From the NCBI GenBank assembly GCA_947579605.1, contig OX388320.1, forward strand, positions 1,488,001 through 1,552,000: a stretch of 64,000 nucleotides of DNA. Reading direction: 5' to 3'. Below, one piece after another: positions 22,740 to 35,090 of the stretch. The notes beneath the pieces are model-generated. The model ran no database searches and was not told the DNA's origin. It was given only the letters and a program-made list of their open reading frames with translations. Source of the DNA: Athripsodes cinereus (taxonomy: Eukaryota; Arthropoda; Insecta; Trichoptera; Leptoceridae). The translations under genes and the position numbers were made by a program. The first letter of the stretch is position 1. Every line of letters begins with the position of its first letter.

Positions 22740-22870
22740 CATTTTGTCCTCCTGAGAGGGGCATCGAAGACGTAAATGTAGCATAAAAGATTCCCACGAG
22801 GCGGTAGTGGCCGGCCAGCCGTTCAGGCTGCCCATTAAGGTTCGCCCGTGAGGACAAAAGTTTTGAGTCT
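22740..22870 (+). repeat. Family D repeat, copy with inverted ends
   Basis: Shares 'aaaagattcccacgaggcgg', 'ggccggccagccgttcaggc' and 'gcccgtgaggacaa' with 57565-57665. In this copy the ends are inverted ('ttttgtcctc' and 'gaggacaaaa'), so the unit could fold or be a small mobile element. Confidence 0.7.
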
Positions 22871-23559
22871 TCAATGTAATGATATATTTTATGTCATGAA
22901 ATGTTAAAACATTACTATGTTATTTAGATAGAAGTTTCTTTGTCATTTTGACAGTGCTTCAGTGAGGAATAACCGAGAGAAATGATTATATACATCCGGC
23001 GTTACGAGTACTATAATAGTTTTAATTAGGTAATTTTGTATAAAATAAACTATTTCTTATTGTTCATTCTCCTTAGGCTTGTTTCAGTATAATACGAGTC
23101 TAAGGGATGTACTTTAATATAATGTATGGCTATAAAGCAGTGGTCCCCAATTTTTTTATCATCACCGAGGACAGCTCAAAGTTTGATAATTTTATGATTT
23201 CCCTTATACTCTATTCCCTGTTGCCAGATTTTCGAAGACCGAATGGGAATTCAACATATTATAATTATCATGATTTCCTCGATTTTGTTAATAAATATTT
23301 CATGAATTTGTGTTTGTGTTATAACTGTTTACCAACTTTACTTGTTCGTCATACGCTTCGGTAATTTGCGGGACCTTGATTGGTTTGTTTTCTGGAAAAA
23401 TATGACTGTTAATATTTGTTAATTTGAACTGTTTGTGTCCTTTAAGATGAATAAAATAAAATAAGATATAAAAAAAATAACTTGTGTAAATTTAACACAT
23501 GAAACTATAATATAAAGCTTGGAAAAGGCAAAATCACCTTATATGGTAGTGCTCTGGCA

Positions 23560-23640
23560 GGGACTTGAATCCGCTACCCAACGTTATCGTGAGGTATGAC
23601 TTGTCCAATGAAGCTATCAGGAGACATACGAAGGCCTTTT
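23560..23640 (-). repeat. Second tRNA-derived SINE head
   Basis: The minus strand reads like a tRNA: box A-like 'tgatagcttcattgg' and box B-like 'ggattcaagtccctgcc'. Different from the 9773 family. The body has not been matched to another copy. Confidence 0.45.
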
Positions 23641-23907
23641 TTTAAGGGTTGCACCCTCCCTCAACCATGAATGTTGCAGGAATGTCAATTCCTATGTCAT
23701 CCATACTGTTCGTACAAATTTTTCACAAGGAAGGGCTCTAAGTTCACCTGAAGGGCTATCCCCAACAAAATTCTCCCCACAATTAAATACAACCGTTTAT
23801 GTCCACCATTGTTTTACAAAAGAACTCAAAATAACTGTTACGTATTTACCGAATGCCTCTAAATTCTCTCTGATAAACCACAATGTGAAAGTATTTTTCT
23901 AGCATAC

Positions 23908-24142
23908 CTACAACTATACCATCACGGCATATCCCACAAGTGGGGTAGCCAGCAGACCAGCTGCATATAAAACATGCAAGCTGTCTTCTCCGTGCCAATA
24001 TAAAATCAAGACATTCAGGATTGGTGGCAAACCTCATCGCTGGATTTAAGATTAAAATGTCTTAATTTTTTCGAACACCTGCCTTTTACAGGACACTCGA
24101 AAACTAACGGAGAAGAATAGGAGACCAATTGCTCCACGAGAT
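23908..24142 (+). repeat. Family A repeat copy
   Basis: Near-complete: 'actataccatcacggcatat' to 'gaccaattgctccacgag', with a short deletion before the end. Confidence 0.85.
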
Positions 24143-24972
24143 ATATTTTTTTAGAGTTTACCTAAATATGAGTATCGCATGCACCATAAAATCACGGCTT
24201 TGTTTTACATGATAGTTTCATGGGTTAAATTTTTATATGTCATCTAATAAAAAAGGTTAATTGTAAAAAAAACACTACAAAAAAGGACTGAAATGTTCCA
24301 TGCGCGGCCCGGTACCACTTGCTAATAGAGGTTTGGGGAACACTGCTATAGAGGACGTTATTAATATTTTATGATCATTTAAGTCATATATACCCTTTTA
24401 CAGAAATTAAATAGAATAGCAAAGTTATCCTGATCCTTAGGATTGCTATAAACCTATGTTAAATATAATACTTATTTCATGTAACTAGGTATACTACTAT
24501 TGTGATTGTGTATTGTCCAAATTATTAATAAGTTTGAATAACCGTGCACGATTTATGTTTGCCTGATACTATTATATTTTAAAATTCCATTTTTCATAGG
24601 TCTCCATGACGTAAGATTAAATATACCACGCAAATTTTAATAACCGTACATGTTTCATGTTTCCCTGATTCTTTAGATAAAATACATGCACGCCATGTAA
24701 AATAAAAAAGAACTTGCACCATTTATGTTGCTCTGGTACTCTTCTCCAGAAAAATACGATTTGTTAAATTTCCATGACATGCAAAAATATTGAAAACCGT
24801 ACACAATTCATACTTTGCTGATATTTTCTCTTAATTAATACAAATCTCATTCGAATTTGTTTGATACATCAGAGAGACAGACACATACATGACTGACATT
24901 GATCTTATTGACGGACATTATTTATATTGACTGACTTATTTTGACTTTGTTATTATTACTCCTTGTTGACAG

Positions 24973-25068
24973 GTTTATCACACCCAACAGGCAAAAGGTG
25001 ATGCTGTGAGCTACACAAGCTTTGCACAGTCTGAGCTTTCTGGAGTTCACTATCCAAATCCACTCAAG
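24973..25068 (+). CDS. Q/P/Y/H-rich secreted protein, fifth visible exon
   Basis: 96 bp (32 codons), phase 0 at both ends, between GTTGACAG and AAG|GTGTGA. It begins Val-Tyr-His-Thr-Gln, echoing repeat units in the large exon, then turns into a non-repetitive segment (SYTSFAQSELSGVHYPNPLK). The acceptor has a weak pyrimidine tract and the donor is non-optimal, so this exon is a good candidate for optional splicing. Confidence 0.7.
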
Positions 25069-25304
25069 GTGTGAAATGTTTAAATTTTTAGTTCAACCTA
25101 AATATTATTAAACCCATAACATGTTCAGAATAATCGGCTATAGAATTTATTTAACCGTGTCTATTTTTTCATATTTTCCAAAACCAATTTTGACAGAATT
25201 CACACAAACCTTGTCAACAAAACCAATGGAGACTATACCCTAAACATTACGTCATTCACTATTTGTTTAAGTTTGCTGATTGATATTTTTTTGTTTAATT
25301 CCAG

Positions 25305-25586
25305 GTTATCCCTGCTCCATCACTAGTCTCCCAAGCTCCAGTGATTGCCAAGCAGGCCTACCAACAGCCACATTATTACAATCAACCTCAAGTTCAGTAT
25401 CAAGCATACAACTCTCAATATCAACACCCACAAAACTATTACAACCAACATCAACAAGGGTATTCGTCACCATCTTTAAACCAGAAGATCTCATACGCCC
25501 AACCATTGAATAATGGATATTCATCCCAGTACTATGGCAAAAATGGACAGAACACCCAGAATTCATACAGCTCATATAGCCATTAA
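25305..25586 (+). CDS. Q/P/Y/H-rich secreted protein, last exon
   Basis: 282 bp including the TAA stop: 93 residues, phase-0 entry after TTTAATTCCAG. Val-Ile-Pro-Ala-Pro leads into a Gln/Tyr/Asn/His-rich tail (YNQPQVQYQ, YYNQHQQGY) ending in Ser-Tyr-Ser-Ser-Tyr-Ser-His. The stop overlaps a CATTAAA that could act as a weak polyadenylation signal. The nearest AATAAA is about 760 bp downstream inside a repeat, so the 3' end of the transcript is uncertain. Confidence 0.8.
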   Translation, partial: VIPAPSLVSQAPVIAKQAYQQPHYYNQPQVQYQAYNSQYQHPQNYYNQHQQGYSSPSLNQKISYAQPLNNGYSSQYYGKNGQNTQNSYSSYSH

Positions 25587-25904
25587 ATTTGTTAGTTATT
25601 GATATTGTAAATTATTTGTATAGTTAAGATGTAGAACTTTAAGATGCGTGTGTTAATATGAAAGAAAGTTTGAGGATGAATATTAATGTCTGATTTTTTT
25701 GTAAAGATAAATATAAACTCAGAAATTACAAAAGAAGTATAAATGATTTCACCTACTTACTATACATTAATCTAACTTTTTTTGTAAAGAATCCACAATG
25801 CTGTAACTAAATCTTTTTTCTAAAAATCTTCAAAGAATTTCATACTAATACTCTTTTCAGCAACAATGTAAATAGGTACATACTTACCTACTTATTATTA
25901 ATTT

Positions 25905-26060
25905 TCATCTCTCTACTGCTAGATATAAGCCTCCTCAAAACCTTTTCACTACTTTCTGTCTTGGGCAACACAAACTAACTTCTTTCCCATTATTTGGACA
26001 ATATCATCAGTACATCTTTTTTGGTGTCTCCTAATGCTTCTCTTGTTTTCTCCACTTTAC
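25905..26060 (-). pseudogene. LINE ORF2 C-terminal relic
   Basis: The minus-strand frame reads RRHQKRCTDDIVQIMGKK, VCVAQDRK, then EKVLRRLISSSRE, which fits the common LINE ending 'GRPxxRWxDDI..V.G..W...AQDR..W..L..A'. Internal stops show decay. Confidence 0.5.
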
Positions 26061-26329
26061 GATCTATTTGTCATTGTAACATTGTAAATATTTGCCATAA
26101 AATTCATTTCTAGTTCATCATATAAATTGATAAATCAAACTAGCATTTCTTTTTATCAAGGTATCTAATTCTATTCTTTTAAAACATTTTTCACAACCTA
26201 ATTTATCTTCTACTTCCTTCTTCGTGATACTCATTCTTTCGTTTTCAAATCTTCATTATTTCTTCTTTAGATTGTCATACACGTATCATATTTCATCCTC
26301 TAACCTTCTTAAGTAAAGTGAAGTGGGCG

Positions 26330-26390
26330 AAAACGTTAGAGTTTGAATAAATGTGGTGAAGATTATAACAGTGTTTCGATTGTTTCATAA
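26330..26390 (+). repeat. Short dispersed repeat, copy 2
   Basis: 'aaaacgttagagtttgaata' and 'ataacagtgtttcgattgtt' match 1574-1635. Supplies the first AATAAA downstream of the repetitive protein gene. Confidence 0.5.
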
Positions 26391-28227
26391 ATATTCTTAA
26401 GTAAACATAGTTTTATTTATGTATCATTATTCTTATTTACAATTTAATCTTATTTCTCCTTCCTGAATAAGTTTGCATGTTGTTAATCTACTTTCCATAA
26501 TTCGATTTAAATATTTCTTCCTCTTTTGTACTATATAAATAATTTATCACAATTCTTGTAATTAATCATCATCGTATTTATAATTTTACTCAAATTACTT
26601 AAATTTATTAACTAGTTGAAAATGAGAAAAAAATAAATCACACTACTAACACCAATTTTTCAAATAATGGCTAACGTGAAGATTTTTTTACAAATGATTG
26701 TTTTTTTTTTTACAATTTACGTAATTGTGTAAATGATGGCTGGATGATGCAATTTAACTAGATATAAAAAAGTGGAAAATCTGTTGAAAACTTCATTTTG
26801 TTACGTAAGGTGAGCTTATTCATCCTCAAACTTAAGGGAATCCAGCAGTATTGAAATTTTAAAATTATATTATTTTCATGTTTTCTGTTTTTTATGAATG
26901 TTACCTACTTAATGAAATGTCATTTAAGTATACGATTTTTTGTTAATAAAATTGTGAGAACAGGAATATCGACTCTTTAATTAACCTTATATTTAAACTA
27001 TTAATTGTGTTACGAAATCATAGTAGGTATATCGATTCACTAAATATTAAGTGTAGATTACCTATCCGTTTATGAAAATGATTATTATCAAGCTTTTATC
27101 TAGGCTTTGGGTTTAAGCTTTTAAAGGTGAAATAAGCAAACTATTTATATTATGTTAGAATCAAAATAAGCCTAGCAACTATCATGAGATTGAACTTACT
27201 ACAATCCTATGTAATACATATATGGTACTGGTAAACCACAAAACGGCACAATTAAATTTAACTAGGTATTATGAATTAATTAAATGAAAACTATTAGGAA
27301 TTTTAAATACTAAAATATGTAAATATGGACCTACTCAGATAGATACTCGATTCAGAATTTTGCCTACATTAACATAGTTACTTAATAGGTATTACTAGAT
27401 AGGAACGATAGTAAAAATAAAATATTCCAATTTCGTATTTAGATAAGAGAGAACGATTTTAGAAAAGATTTGAATTTAAACAAGTCGGTTGATAGCTTCG
27501 GGAAATTGAAAAGCTGTGGGGGGTTATGACGTAAACAACATTTTAAATACAACTTCAAAATATCGTTAAGATTTTGAACTACGATAAGTTTGTTTTAATC
27601 AAGGAATCGTTTTTGTTATTAATATCAATGTATTTAAATAACTATGGTTATTTTTGACAACGAACATTGGTTTATAAGGGTGTAAAGTATAAAATGTATA
27701 ACTTCTGAATTAAATTATTATGATTTATTGATAATTTGAATAAGATTTTTATTCGATATTTTTATAAATATTCGTTTGGACAAATATAAGTAAGCTTGAT
27801 GGTAAATATTAAATAAAAACCTAAAAAAAAATGTGGAAAAGTCTATCTGAAATGTTTATTACTAGTTATTTCATCTTAAGAAATGACAACTTTTTCTAGA
27901 GTCAAGGATTTATACCAAAATATAGATTTCTAAGAAAAAGATATTCAAAAATATACAATTATAAACAAAATATCCATGTAAAAACGTAATCCATTTATAA
28001 ACGCGAGGAAAATAACTTTTAATTCAATTAAATGATCTTTCTAAATTCCACTAAATTGATTCAAATTTCAAAGACCCCTTTAATAATAAGAATATCAGGT
28101 TTATCGTTGATAATATTAAACGGCAAAAGTCCGTACTCACTTCACATAGTTAATGGGTGACATTTACATCGTTTTGTTTAATTAACAGCACCTTTACATT
28201 TAGCATAATATTGTAATATTTCCGTTT

Positions 28228-28242
28228 CCCCCCCCCCCCCCC
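28228..28242 (+). repeat. (C)15 homopolymer
   Basis: 15 consecutive C, rare in such AT-rich DNA. A poly-G run of similar length is at 28729-28739. Confidence 0.95.
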
Positions 28243-28565
28243 GTCATCATCCCAATGTAGTATGGATGGGTGTACTATTTTGTTATTACCTTTTTATGCT
28301 AACAGAGCCATCTAGCGGGGAAACAATAAGATAACATTATATTATAAAAAGTTATTGCGATCGTTAACAGATGTCATTATCATTGATATCTAGTGTACTC
28401 AGTAATGAGTCTTTTTGATATTTCAAAAAGGAAACAATTCACTCTTTCTAAATAATGGTACACTCTCCATAATTATAATATGTGATAATATCAAATTAAC
28501 TGATTCCATTCAGTCATCTACTATCGGTATCCAAAAAAATGATTTTTTATTAAAAATATGCAATT

Positions 28566-28747
28566 CTACAACTGGTCATAGAAGGGAAGATTGAGAACCG
28601 TATAAGGGTTGGAAGAAAGCGGCTTTCCTGGCGTCTAAACCTTCGAGATTGGACCGGGATGAGAGGTGTGAAGGAGCTGTTTCGTACTGCCCAGACAAAA
28701 CAGACAAGATTTCTTCCAGGTTTGGCGAGGGGGGGGGGGAAATCTAA
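28566..28747 (+). pseudogene. LINE ORF2 C-terminal relic
   Basis: About 60 open codons: EGKIENRIRVGRKRLSWRL, NLRDWTG, KELFRTAQTKQ. This is the widespread LINE ending 'GK....R..GR.R.SW..N...W.G......L...A'. It runs into a G-homopolymer and stops. No RT remains upstream. Confidence 0.6.
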
Positions 28748-29381
28748 TAAAATATATTTATTTTAAGACTTCTTTCTTTGAACGTCACTCAAAGATAAAA
28801 TATCTAGAGATATTTCGTAATTTTTGGAAATAAAAACGCTAGATTATGGATAAAGAAACAGCTGTAAAGCAAGTAAATTTATTGTTAATAATGGAGCTAT
28901 GATTTTTCTAGTATCTTTGTAAAAGAAGCATTTTTTCATCTGACAAAATAGATTACTGGACACGATGGCCACTGTCAGAGAACCGTCAAATAAGTGATAC
29001 AAAATAATAGTGTAAATAAGCGATTAAATTAATAATACATCAATGGGTATTAAGGCAATCATTTACAAAACATTCTTCCCTTTGCAATTTCTATAAATTT
29101 TAAATTCAATCCATCCATTATGAATGGTTTGTGAATTAGTTCTCTTTTGAATTGTTGAAAATAATATCCATGTATCTTTAAAGACATTTAAAACTGTGAG
29201 ACGCGCAGTTAGATTAAAACAATTTGGGAACATGTGATAACAATCTCAGCAGACATTAAATGTTGTGATGATAATATTAGAATACGCTTTATATGTTTAT
29301 ATAACGTACTTACTAACGTAGGTACCTACCTAGAATAATTATTATTGTTATCCTAGATACATACTCACCTATGTAATGGTG

Positions 29382-29669
29382 TTACCTATAAAGAGAAATT
29401 CCTTCAGAAATAATATAGCCTGTGTTAATGTGCGCTGACGCACCGGGGAGAGATCTGTAATCACCGTGACACAGGAGAGACGATAGTCCTGGCTGGGTAA
29501 TGTTCTGAGAATGCCTAATGATAGTTGGCCAAAAAGAGCACTGTTCTTCCGTCCGCAAGAGTTCCGTCGGCCCGGGCGTCTCAATTTCACAATACACCGT
29601 TCCTATGACAACGACATCTGAGCTCAGGGAATGTTGTGGTAAGAGGTGAGGAGGTGACGCAATTGGCAC
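29382..29669 (-). repeat. Unknown repeat X, minus copy (coding-like)
   Basis: An open 95-codon minus frame with SSDVVVIGTVYCEIETPG, EEQCSFWPTIIRHSQN and LSSLLCHGDYRSLPG. The plus strand at 29840-30100 encodes recognisably the same peptide with stops. I do not know the family. Two inverted copies point to a transposable element or a duplicated pseudogene. The frame is GC-richer than its surroundings. Confidence 0.45.
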
Positions 29670-29839
29670 AAAAACGCTCTGAATGGAGGAGGTTGGTTAT
29701 GTCCTGTGCTCCTGGGAGGAGCGTTGAGGGTGATGATGATGATGTTAATATGCATGTACATATTATTTTGTTATTATATTTAGATATACGTAATATCCCT
29801 TTCTAACTCAATTCCTTCAATGTCTTTCAGGGTAGAAAC

Positions 29840-30100
29840 CAGTTTTCTCAATTCAGAAAGTCTGCCTCAATGTTCTGATTTCGTTGTTGTAGGAACAATG
29901 TATTGTGAAAAAGCGACGTTCAGATCAGACTCTTCTGGACAAAAGTAGTGCTCCTTTTGGCCAACTATCATTGGACATTCTCAAAGCAAGCCAGAGTCAC
30001 CATCTCTCCTGTGTTATAAAGACTAATATCCTTGCTGAGTGCGCTGGCGCGCAATGACACGCTAACACCATCGAACATCCAAAACCCTTCTTCTTCCAAG
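29840..30100 (+). repeat. Unknown repeat X, plus copy (decayed)
   Basis: Reads SDFVVVGTMYCEKA, then CSFWPTIIGHSQSKP, then SLLCYKD with in-frame stops, parallel to the minus copy at 29382-29669. Confidence 0.45.
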
Positions 30101-30360
30101 ACACTTATTTTAGAAACTTCTTTAACTCTTGAGCGTTGGTGAGGCATTAACATCAAGCTTAAATGCCAAATAGGATTGGAATTTGAATTCGTATGTCCTA
30201 AATGACCACTTTATTTAGTTATTATTATTATTAGGCAAGTAACAGAAAAATTACTTACTCCCGTGTAAACTTGCATAATTTGTGCATATTGTTGCTGAAT
30301 AATAAAATTGTATGTGTAATATTTATCAATAACAGATATATTACAGATAACTTGAGGGTA

Positions 30361-30610
30361 CCTACTACTATACTATCACTACATATATACCGTTAATGGG
30401 GAAGCTAGCAAACCAGCTGCATGTAATAAACATGTAAGCTGTCCTCATGTGCCAACGAAACATAAAGAGATTCAGGATTCAGGATCAAACCTCATTGCTG
30501 AATTTAATATGTAAAGTGTCATTATTTTTTGAACATCTGCCTTTTAGAGAATACTCGAAAACTTACGGAAAAAAGTGGGAGAAAAATACTTCGCCGGGTG
30601 CTCCACAAAG
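30361..30610 (+). repeat. Family A repeat copy
   Basis: 'ctactactatactatcacta' to 'cgccgggtgctccac'. Moderately diverged. A 91-codon frame that overlaps it is accidental. Confidence 0.8.
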
Positions 30611-31029
30611 AAAACTTGATGGAAAGTTTGTAGCGGAAAATTGGAAAATTTTCAGATTGTCGACATTTCATCGTAAAAAAATTTATGTACCTAGGGTTTT
30701 CTGCAGAAGAAATAATAATTAATACCTATGCTTAATAATTTTTTATTAACATTTTTATGATTTTTTCAATTCGACATTACATTTTACCCCTGAGCATAAC
30801 TGAGCTGAAAGCTAGTATTTAATATGCCGGTAAATGAGAAAATGTTTTTAATCTCATTAGCAAATACGTAATGAGTACCAGTAAGCTCTTTACCAACATC
30901 ATAATTTTTGGCTTAAAGGGATCTCATAACATGTTAAGTTTGTACAACTCCACTCAATGTGTGTTATTATAATTTTATTGAATCTTTTGGTATGGCAGTA
31001 AAAATGTTCATTAGTTTTCATTCATTCAC

Positions 31030-31222
31030 TCCATCACAAAATGTGGAGTAACAAATGAACTTAATGCATGCAACGAACATGCAAGTCATCCACTCCATGC
31101 CAATTAGTACATTCCGGATGTGTGGCAAATCTTGAACTGAGAATTTAAAAAATCTTAAAGTTGATGTCGTAATAATCCTTGCCTTTTACAGACCAATCGA
31201 AAACTAACAAAAAAGTAAGTAA
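31030..31222 (+). repeat. Family A repeat, old copy
   Basis: 'catgcaagtcatccactcca', 'cattccggatgtgtggcaaa' and 'tgccttttacagac' in family order, with many changes. Confidence 0.55.
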
Positions 31223-32184
31223 CCTATTATTTGCGGGGACTTTAAGGATTATGTAATTCATGAAACTTGTTTTTAAGAAACTTGTTTTTTATCAAACTTG
31301 TTTTTTATTAGAACGGAGAGGTTTAAATTTGTGTTCATATCTGTTATTGTATTTCTATTTTAGGGTTTTTTTACGTTTAATTGGAGGTTTTCAGTTGTTT
31401 TTTTTTAAATAAACACTAACTGTTTGAATTTTACTATGTATATTTCATAATATAGGTACAGAAAACTGGTTTCTACTTACAAAACCATTGTTAAACTCCT
31501 TATCAAAATAGGTTTTTTTTGATATTGTGTTATTCTGGGTAGGTATTGCATGTAATATGTATGTCTGAGAAATGTCAACCCAACTACACACTTAAATGGT
31601 CCATATTTATGCATTTCACTTTTGAAGTATTTTGTATTAACATTATTTACCTAAATGATACACAATAGACAACACAACACAGTTATACACAATATGAATC
31701 GAAATAAGATTCTATTAATTATTTTTCACGATGCATAAAAAATATTACTTCCATTTTCTTGCAAAATCTTATCAGCTTTTATAGAACATTATTTTTTCAA
31801 GACTTAAGATAAAAGAAAAGAATTCAACAAAAGCATGAACATTCTTTTTATCGGAGGAAACAAAGATAAAGATTAGCCTCTCGTTAACATGGAGCTTATA
31901 AAATGAGCGTAAACAATGCTGAAAAAAGCTGAAAAAAAAGCTTTCATATCGAGACAATAACAATAATTATAAAACCTATTCACTCCCTAATATAATTAAT
32001 ATGAAAATATTTTTTATCGTGACTATCATATCCTATCATATCCTCCTCTGATCCATAATCCCTACCACATGTTGGGTGTGTGTCAAATATATTATTTTAA
32101 ATTTTGTTTTTTTTTTCTTTTGTTGTGTTTTGATATTTTGTATGTTTTTTTTTTGTAAGTAAATTTGTTTTTACTAGTTTCATG

Positions 32185-32340
32185 TCAATGTGTCGTGGTT
32201 AGATGGAAGAAATCACTTTATAGTGATAATCTCGCCACTGCACATCGTCCTAGTTTCTAAAATTTTATATTATTTTGCTAACACTGTTATGTAATGATGA
32301 TGTGCAAGAAGAATAAATAAATAAATAAATAAATAAATAT
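32185..32340 (+). repeat. LINE/SINE 3' end with (TAAA)n tail
   Basis: 'tggttagatggaagaaatc', 'tgataatctcgccactg' and a tail of six TAAA units; same family as 2360-2513. Confidence 0.65.
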
Positions 32341-32624
32341 TATTTATAAAATATTTCTCAAATAAATGAGCAATCTCTTCTAAAAATATTATAACCTAAA
32401 AAATTAAATGTTTTGTATTATTTGAAATAATTATAAATATGTTTTACTAAAACAGTTTTGTTTCTCTGAAACTTAAGACACATCATCCCTGCCCCCCCCT
32501 CCCTTTGTAGTATTAATTAAATTCTATCGTAGGTATATATATATTTTTTTGTATGTATGTAAATTTTGTATTTGTTTATTTTATAATTATTATTTGTATA
32601 CCTTGATTTTCTTTTAATTTGTAA

Positions 32625-32762
32625 TTTTAGTTAAGTGTGAAGAGATCGCGCTTTTATGATAAACTCGCCTTCTGTAAATTGATTGTATTGAATTTGAATG
32701 CATTTCTATTTAAAATAATTGTATGTATTGTGATCAATGTACATTAAAGAACGAAAAAATAA
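32625..32762 (+). repeat. LINE/SINE 3' end
   Basis: 'gaagagatcgcgc', 'gataaactcgccttctgta', 'gtgatcaatgtacattaaag': same family as 2360-2513, with a short tail. Confidence 0.65.
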
Positions 32763-34464
32763 AAAGATCCAATTTTCTATATTGGCCTTATGTTAAGTAA
32801 AAGGAATCTATGTGTATGTATGAAACATTGCTTGCATATGGAGGAAGCGAAGAAAGTTTGTAAGGATATATCAAATTAGTGTTCGGTCATCTTTGCCTAT
32901 TCTATTTGGGATACGGAGTGAGTGTATAATACAGTAAATTATAACAAAATGTCGAATTAAAATTTAATTACAATGTAAACATTTCATCAGTCTATTCTTG
33001 TCTACTTCCGAATAAGGACCTAATTATTTTTTTTCACTCCACGTCTTTGGTATCGAAACTGTTAAGATAATTAGGATATCTTTTAATGGTTGTTAGTTTA
33101 TACCTAGGTATTTACTTTGAATTTTCAAAAAAATATTTTCCTGTCAATTACTTTAACAAATTAAATGGAATGTTTTGTTTGATCTTCTGTAATTTTTTAT
33201 CTTAATTAAAACTATTGTCAATATTAAAAATAATTATGTCAAAAAAACTAGCAGTCTTAACATAATATCATATAGATTTAAAGTACCTAAGTAAGATATT
33301 AAACTAAATAGTCCTGTTAATTTATTATTTTATTTTATTTTTACAATGTACACAGGATCAGACAGTCAAAATCAAAATCAAAAGGTGGATCAGCGAAGAT
33401 CCTAAATTTACCTGAGAAATTTTAAAAAATCATCAATGTTAAATGAATCACTAACAAATAACTGTAGAAGATCAATTAAAAGTAATAAATTACGATTTAA
33501 ATATATACCAGAAACAAACTACTCTATGTAGTGTGGTAGACAGCAAATTATTTGCATGTAATGCACATTTATTTATAGGTATATTTATTGAATACACGTT
33601 TACTGTATGTACTTACGAATAATTGCCTTTGACATAAAGAATAATATTACAAAATAAAATAAAATATACATTTCACGTCTGCTATAAAATTACAAATTAT
33701 AAAATGATATAGGTACATCTTACATTCAACTGTACAACATAAGTGCATCAAATATACGGGTATAGATACATACAATAACAACAGTATGCATCTATAGGTA
33801 TCATTGCCACTATAGTAAATCCATCCATCCAAACATGCAAGTTGTTTTCTCTGCGCCAGAAAAAAAATATTCCAGAACTCGTATTATATTACAAAATATA
33901 GGGGATCGAAGCCTATGTTCAAAGATGGATTCAAAACGGCTGAAGGAAAAGAAGAAGATGATATGATGAGATTTGTTTAAACGAATCGTAACTTCATCGT
34001 AACGAGTTTATGTAAAACTTAATAATTAATAATTATGATGAAGACAATAATGGTCAAGGCTAAAGACGAAACAATTTAATATTTATGTATTATTCAGTTC
34101 AGGGTTATTATTGCAAGAAGGAATATTTATGAGGGGTCGCGGTCCACTATTAGGTACTAAGTATAATAATATTCTTACTCCCGCTGTTATTATTTGTAGT
34201 CCAATATTATTAATAATCTCCTGTGTTAATGTGACGATTTGATAATAGTAATAGTAATAATAATAGTAATGGACTTAGTCCTTTTGTAATATACGAGAAT
34301 CCTTGAACGTAGGGTTAAAATTAATAAAGCCTCTGAAAATAGGTAGGTACTGTAACATCGATCTTACGAAGGTTGTTGTTTTTGTTGAAGAAAAGGGTGT
34401 GATGTGTATGTAATCTTATATTATTATCTACAACTACTAGCGATCTCTGAAGATAATTATGCAT

Positions 34465-35090
34465 AATTACTTTATTAAAATTGTATGGTTTTCATAATTC
34501 ATTTTTATATGCTTTCATATTATTTTGATAATTCATCATACGTGTGGAAATAAAGTGGAATTTGTTTTAACTTTCTTAATGTAAAAGACGCTCTCTGCAC
34601 CGTTATTAAAATTGTATGATTTTCATAATTCATTGTTATATGTTTTCATGTTCCATAATTCATCATACGTACATTCCATAGAATAGAATATGTTTTTTTT
34701 TACTTTTTTATGTAAAAGACGCTCTCTGCACCGTTATTTAAATTGCATGATTTTCATAATTCATTGTTATATGTTTTCATATTTCATAATTCATCATACG
34801 TGCATTCCATAAAGTGGAACATGTTTTAAACTTTTTTATGTAAAAGACGCTTTCTGCATAGGTACGTGCATTCCATAGAATGAAATATGTTTTTATTTTT
34901 TAGAGTAAAAGAGGCTCTCTTCGCCGTTATTTAAATTGTATGATTTTCATAATTCATTGTTACCTATATGTTTTCATAATTTATTTATTCAGCATACGTG
35001 CAATGTGCATTCCATTTAATGGAATATGTTTTTGTATTTTTTTTTAATTTCATTTAACTTTTTTATGTAGAAGAGGCTCTCTGCACCTTA
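34465..35090 (+). repeat. 131-bp tandem array, about 4.5 units
   Basis: Units share 'ttgtatgattttcataattc', 'attcatcatacgt', 'gcattccata' and 'gtaaaagacgctctctgca'. The 'gctctctgca' anchors lie near 34590, 34721, 34849, 34914 and 35076, so the unit is about 128-131 bp, one unit is half deleted and one has an insertion. A local satellite-like array 1.1 kb upstream of the ATPase retrogene. Confidence 0.85.

Larger units (their letters stand above)
21511..24972 (+). other. Intron between repeat exon and fifth exon
   Basis: 3.5 kb. Holds family A copies (22520-22710 minus, 23908-24142 plus), a family D copy (22740-22870) and a tRNA-like SINE head (about 23560-23640 minus). The rest is anonymous. 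Confidence 0.6.

Noticed and set aside
30447..30722. 91-codon plus-strand frame
   Set aside because: Overlaps a family A repeat copy and runs into adjacent DNA; accidental.
34465..35090. Enhancer repeats or small gene family upstream of the ATPase
   Set aside because: No open frames and no known factor motifs recognised; described only as a tandem array.
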